Of a DNA stretch of 64,000 nucleotides, positions 61,435-64,000 are shown in pieces. Numbering within the stretch: the first letter of the stretch is position 1; each line of letters starts with the position of its first letter. The notes below the pieces were generated by a model. The model was not told the origin of the DNA and did not search any database. It worked only from the letters and a program-made list of their open reading frames with translations. The translations under genes were made by a program, and so were the position numbers. The stretch comes from Modicisalibacter tunisiensis (lineage in GTDB: Bacteria; Pseudomonadota; Gammaproteobacteria; Pseudomonadales; Halomonadaceae), in assembly GCF_020148005.1 (NCBI RefSeq), contig NZ_JAGXFD010000002.1, positions 62,001-126,000 on the forward strand, read 5' to 3'.

Positions 61435-62417
61435 TGCGTCAGACCCACTTCTTCGGCGAGCTGCTTGAACTGGGCGACCTGGCCCTTGACGTAGCTGTCG
61501 AAGTCAGCGCCGAAGCGTGACATCGGGAACAGCCCGCGCGCTTCACGCATCTCGGCGAACTTTTCCTTTTCGGACAGTGTCTTGAGCTTGTTCACCCATT
61601 CCTGGTAGGCCGCGTCGCTGACATCCGGCCCCATGTAGTAACCGCGCCAGATCGGCCACTGCACGTCGTAGCCCTGCTCGGCGGCGGTGGGGATATCGGC
61701 GTAGGGCCCGCCCAGGCGCTCTTCGGACAAGGAAGCCAGTACGCGCACCTTGCCGCTCTCCAGATGCGGGCGCAGTTCCGACATGTCACCGGTGAAGACC
61801 TGAATGTGATCACCCAGCAGCGCCGCCAGCGACTCGCCGCCCCCCTCGAAGGCCACGTAGCGCAGGTCGCGCGGCGAGATATCCGCCGCCTTGGCGGTCA
61901 GTGCCGCCTTCATCCAGTCCTGGCTGCCCACGGTCCCGCCGGCACCGAAGACGATCTTGCCCGGCTGGGTCTTGAGATCCTGCATGAGTTCATCGAGGTT
62001 CTGCCACGGGGCATCGGCCTTGACCACGATGGCGCCATAGTCGGCGCCCAGCGCCCCCAGCCAGCGCACCTCGTCGGCGTCGTACTTGCCGAACTTGCCC
62101 AGCGCCAGGTTGACGGCAGCCCCCGTGCTCGCCGCCACGATCAGGTTGGGATCGTCGTTGCGCACGCCGTTGACATGGTTGTAGGCCACCGCGCCGATGC
62201 CGCCCGGCATGTAGCTGACCATCATCGGCTTGTCGATCAGCCCGGTTTCCTGCAGGGCATTGGCCGCGAGGCGGCAGGTCAGGTCGTACCCACCGCCCGG
62301 CTTGGCCGGCGCGATACACTCGGTGGCGCCGGATTGGGCCTGGGCCGAGCCGGCCAGCAGGACGCCGCTGAGTGCGAGCAGCGAAGACCAGTGGCGGAAT
62401 GCCGAGTTGAATTTCAT
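61431..62417 (-). CDS. tctC: Tripartite tricarboxylate transporter substrate-binding protein TctC
   Basis: A 328-residue periplasmic protein. The signal peptide is at about 1-27 (SSLLALSGVLLAGSAQA). The TctC/BugE pattern follows: CIAPAKPGGGYDLTCRLAANALQETG, MPGGIGAVAYNHV, VFGAGGTVGSQDWMKA and LLGDHIQVFTGDMSELRPHLESGKVRVLA. It binds a tricarboxylate and delivers it to TctAB. It is the first gene of tctCBA and is divergent from tctDE. Confidence 0.95.
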   Translation of the reverse strand: MKFNSAFRHWSSLLALSGVLLAGSAQAQSGATECIAPAKPGGGYDLTCRLAANALQETGLIDKPMMVSYMPGGIGAVAYNHVNGVRNDDPNLIVAASTGAAVNLALGKFGKYDADEVRWLGALGADYGAIVVKADAPWQNLDELMQDLKTQPGKIVFGAGGTVGSQDWMKAALTAKAADISPRDLRYVAFEGGGESLAALLGDHIQVFTGDMSELRPHLESGKVRVLASLSEERLGGPYADIPTAAEQGYDVQWPIWRGYYMGPDVSDAAYQEWVNKLKTLSEKEKFAEMREARGLFPMSRFGADFDSYVKGQVAQFKQLAEEVGLTQ

Positions 62418-62509
62418 GGCGGACTCCTGTTTCTTTGTTGTCGAAAGGTGAGGGAGTTCCCTCCTGCCGTCATCGCCTCGATGACTCGAGAGATGCTAGG
62501 GGCCCAACC

Positions 62510-62527
62510 TTTCATCAACCTGTCATC
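62510..62527. promoter_or_regulatory. Direct repeat upstream of tctC/tctD, candidate TctD site
   Basis: TTTCATC (62510-62516) and TGTCATC (62521-62527) are in tandem, 11 bp apart, with another CGTCATC at 62468-62474. OmpR-type regulators bind tandem half-sites about one helical turn apart, so this fits TctD. Confidence 0.45.
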
Positions 62528-62557
62528 CCCGCCCTACCCTCGTGAGACTTTGGTCCA

Positions 62558-63226
62558 ATGCGCCTGCTCATCGTCGAAGACGACCCGTTGATTGCCCGCT
62601 CGCTCGGCAAGGCTCTCGGCCCGCTGGGCAACACCGTCGAGACGTTCTCGCGCCTGGCCGAGGCCAACGCCGCATTGGCCCACGACCATTTCGACCTGAT
62701 CGTGCTCGATCTGGGGCTGCCCGACGGCAACGGCCTGACGCTGCTCGGCGAGCTGCGCGAGCGCGGCGACGCCACCCCGGTGCTGATCCTGACCGCCCGC
62801 GGCGGCGTCGACGAACGCGTGCGTGGCCTTGACCTGGGTGCCGACGACTACCTGGCCAAGCCGTTCTCGGTGGCCGAACTCGAGGCCCGGGTGCGCGCCC
62901 TGCTGCGCCGCAGCCAGCAGCGCACCGACAATCGCCTGCAGTTCGGCCCGCTATGCTTCGACCCGACCACGGGGACGACCATGCTGCATGGCGAGCCCCT
63001 GGCCCTGCCGCGTCGTGAATTGGGCCTGCTGGAAGGCCTGCTGCTGCATGCCGGACGCATCGCGCCGCGAGAGTTGCTGGTCGACCGCCTGTTCGGCTTC
63101 GGTGACGTGGGGCCCAACGCCCTGGAGGTGTACATCAGTCGACTGCGCAAGCGCCTGCAGGGTAGCGGGCTGCGCATCCGTACCCTGCGTGGCCTGGGCT
63201 ATCGGCTGGAGGAAGAGCCGACGTGA
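62558..63226 (+). CDS. tctD: Response regulator TctD (OmpR/PhoB family)
   Basis: A 222-residue regulator. The receiver domain has EDD at 7-9, phospho-acceptor D51 and K101 in DDYLAKPF. The C-terminal winged helix runs from about 130 to 220 and ends VYISRLRKRLQGSGLRIRTLRGLGYRLE. It is divergent from tctCBA, which it probably activates in response to extracellular citrate or another tricarboxylate. Its TGA overlaps the tctE GTG. Confidence 0.95.
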   Translation: MRLLIVEDDPLIARSLGKALGPLGNTVETFSRLAEANAALAHDHFDLIVLDLGLPDGNGLTLLGELRERGDATPVLILTARGGVDERVRGLDLGADDYLAKPFSVAELEARVRALLRRSQQRTDNRLQFGPLCFDPTTGTTMLHGEPLALPRRELGLLEGLLLHAGRIAPRELLVDRLFGFGDVGPNALEVYISRLRKRLQGSGLRIRTLRGLGYRLEEEPT

Positions 63227-64000
63227 TCGCCGTCGACGGCACCCTGAAGCGCCGCCTGGGGGTCTGGCTGCTGGCCACCGTCGGTGTGCTGGGTGCATTC
63301 CTGCTGGTCGAGGCCTATACCAGCGCACAGCGTGCGGCCAACCGCGCCTACGACAGTCAGCTCGAGGCCGCCGGTTTGACTGTCGCCGAGGCGATCCAGT
63401 GGCAGGACGGCCAGCCGATCGTCGAGATGCCGGCGGCCGCCTTTCAGATCCTCGCCACCGACCAGCAGGAGCGGGTGTTCTACGCCATCCTCGACGCGGC
63501 GGGCCGGGAAGTGACCGGCAACCTCGACGGTGCCGTGACGCCCGCCTGGCAACGTGCCGCCAAGGCCGGGCCGGTGTGGATGACCGTGTCGTATCACGGC
63601 ACGTCGATCCGCCTGCACGGCCGCGAATTGACCTCGGCCGGCTGGGAGTCGCTGGATCCGGTGCAGATCTGGGTCGGGCACACCCTCTCGGGGCGCGAGG
63701 CCCTGGCCGGCGACCTGTTCGAGCGCACCCTGACCCGCTTTCTGGCCATGGTGCTGGTCGCCGCTCTGCTGATGCTGCTGGCCATTCGCACCGCCCTCGC
63801 CCCGGTGCGCCGCCTGCGCCAGTCGCTGCGCCAGCGCGATGCCGATGACGTGCGCCCTCTGCACGCACAGGTGCCCGGCGAACTCTACGACATGGCGGAA
63901 ACGCTCAATGCCCTGTTCGCCCGCCAGCGCGAAGGCCGCGACGCGCTGCTGCGCTTCACCGCCGATGCCAGCCATCAGCTCAGGACGCCGCTGGCCGGCC
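63223..64000 (+). CDS. tctE: Sensor histidine kinase TctE (partial, C-terminus off window)
   Basis: The first 259 residues of a sensor kinase. Membrane helix 1 is at about 12-30, a periplasmic sensor domain (2CSK_N-like, with DQQERVFYAILDAAGREVTG) at about 31-170, and helix 2 at about 171-192. HAMP and linker follow, then the DHp start FTADASHQLRTPLAG with phospho-acceptor H251. The GTG start overlaps the tctD stop (GTGA) after GGAGGAAG. The ATP-binding half is beyond the window. Confidence 0.93.
   Translation, partial: MIAVDGTLKRRLGVWLLATVGVLGAFLLVEAYTSAQRAANRAYDSQLEAAGLTVAEAIQWQDGQPIVEMPAAAFQILATDQQERVFYAILDAAGREVTGNLDGAVTPAWQRAAKAGPVWMTVSYHGTSIRLHGRELTSAGWESLDPVQIWVGHTLSGREALAGDLFERTLTRFLAMVLVAALLMLLAIRTALAPVRRLRQSLRQRDADDVRPLHAQVPGELYDMAETLNALFARQREGRDALLRFTADASHQLRTPLAG

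Overview
This window is a high-GC (roughly two thirds G+C) bacterial chromosome segment with dense genes on both strands. The gene content points to a salt-tolerant gammaproteobacterium close to Halomonas. It carries a BCCT compatible-solute carrier, TRAP and tripartite tricarboxylate (TTT) carriers, a TyrR/PhhR-controlled phenylalanine hydroxylase operon, SelO, YajQ, and a ribosomal protein THX gene. The genus is inferred from protein style and gene content; no rRNA is present. I saw no tRNA, rRNA, CRISPR array, insertion sequence or prophage.

Layout. 1-4.5 kb: minus-strand operon kdgD-dctP-dctQ-dctM-gci (gci cut by the window edge) for uptake and oxidative breakdown of a uronic/aldaric acid, with a palindromic operator candidate upstream. 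4.7-9.4 kb: sixA-gpsA and pntA-pntB. 9.4-9.9 kb: an AT-rich gene-free patch. 9.9-14.6 kb: an isochorismatase-fold protein without its usual catalytic residues, selO, htpG with a textbook heat-shock promoter, and a DUF1232 protein. 14.7-19.5 kb: slt, a 37-codon THX gene, a DEAD-box helicase and yaiI. 19.5-25 kb: a sodium:solute symporter with a 42-aa partner, glutathionyl-hydroquinone reductase, a LysR regulator and pirin. 25-32.5 kb: an M23 peptidase, a type II peroxiredoxin, a BCCT carrier and a four-gene amino-acid ABC importer. 32.6-35.7 kb: a ModE N-domain regulator and modABC. 35.7-40 kb: phhR divergent from phhABC. 40-45.2 kb: a lipoprotein, a yeast-type cytosine deaminase, a lipid kinase, an MFS exporter, an MgtC-like protein and an FNT channel. 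45.2-52.2 kb: leuA, an Lrp-type regulator, small enzymes, an MFS carrier, a SleB-like hydrolase, a YjfB-like protein and an IalB-like protein. 52.2-58.4 kb: pepN, ybaN, yajQ, and a GNAT enzyme divergent from a RimK-like ATP-grasp ligase. 58.4-64 kb: an AbrB-type membrane protein, tctCBA, and divergent tctDE (tctE cut by the edge).

Several blocks form closed circuits: transporter plus pathway enzymes (uronate operon), regulator plus operator plus carrier (mod), regulator plus enzyme operon (phh), and sensor-regulator plus carrier (tct). Most of the window is conventional core or transport metabolism. The least explained parts are the divergent GNAT/RimK-like pair, the degenerate isochorismatase-fold protein beside the AT-rich patch, the yeast-type cytosine deaminase, and several leader-region hairpins.
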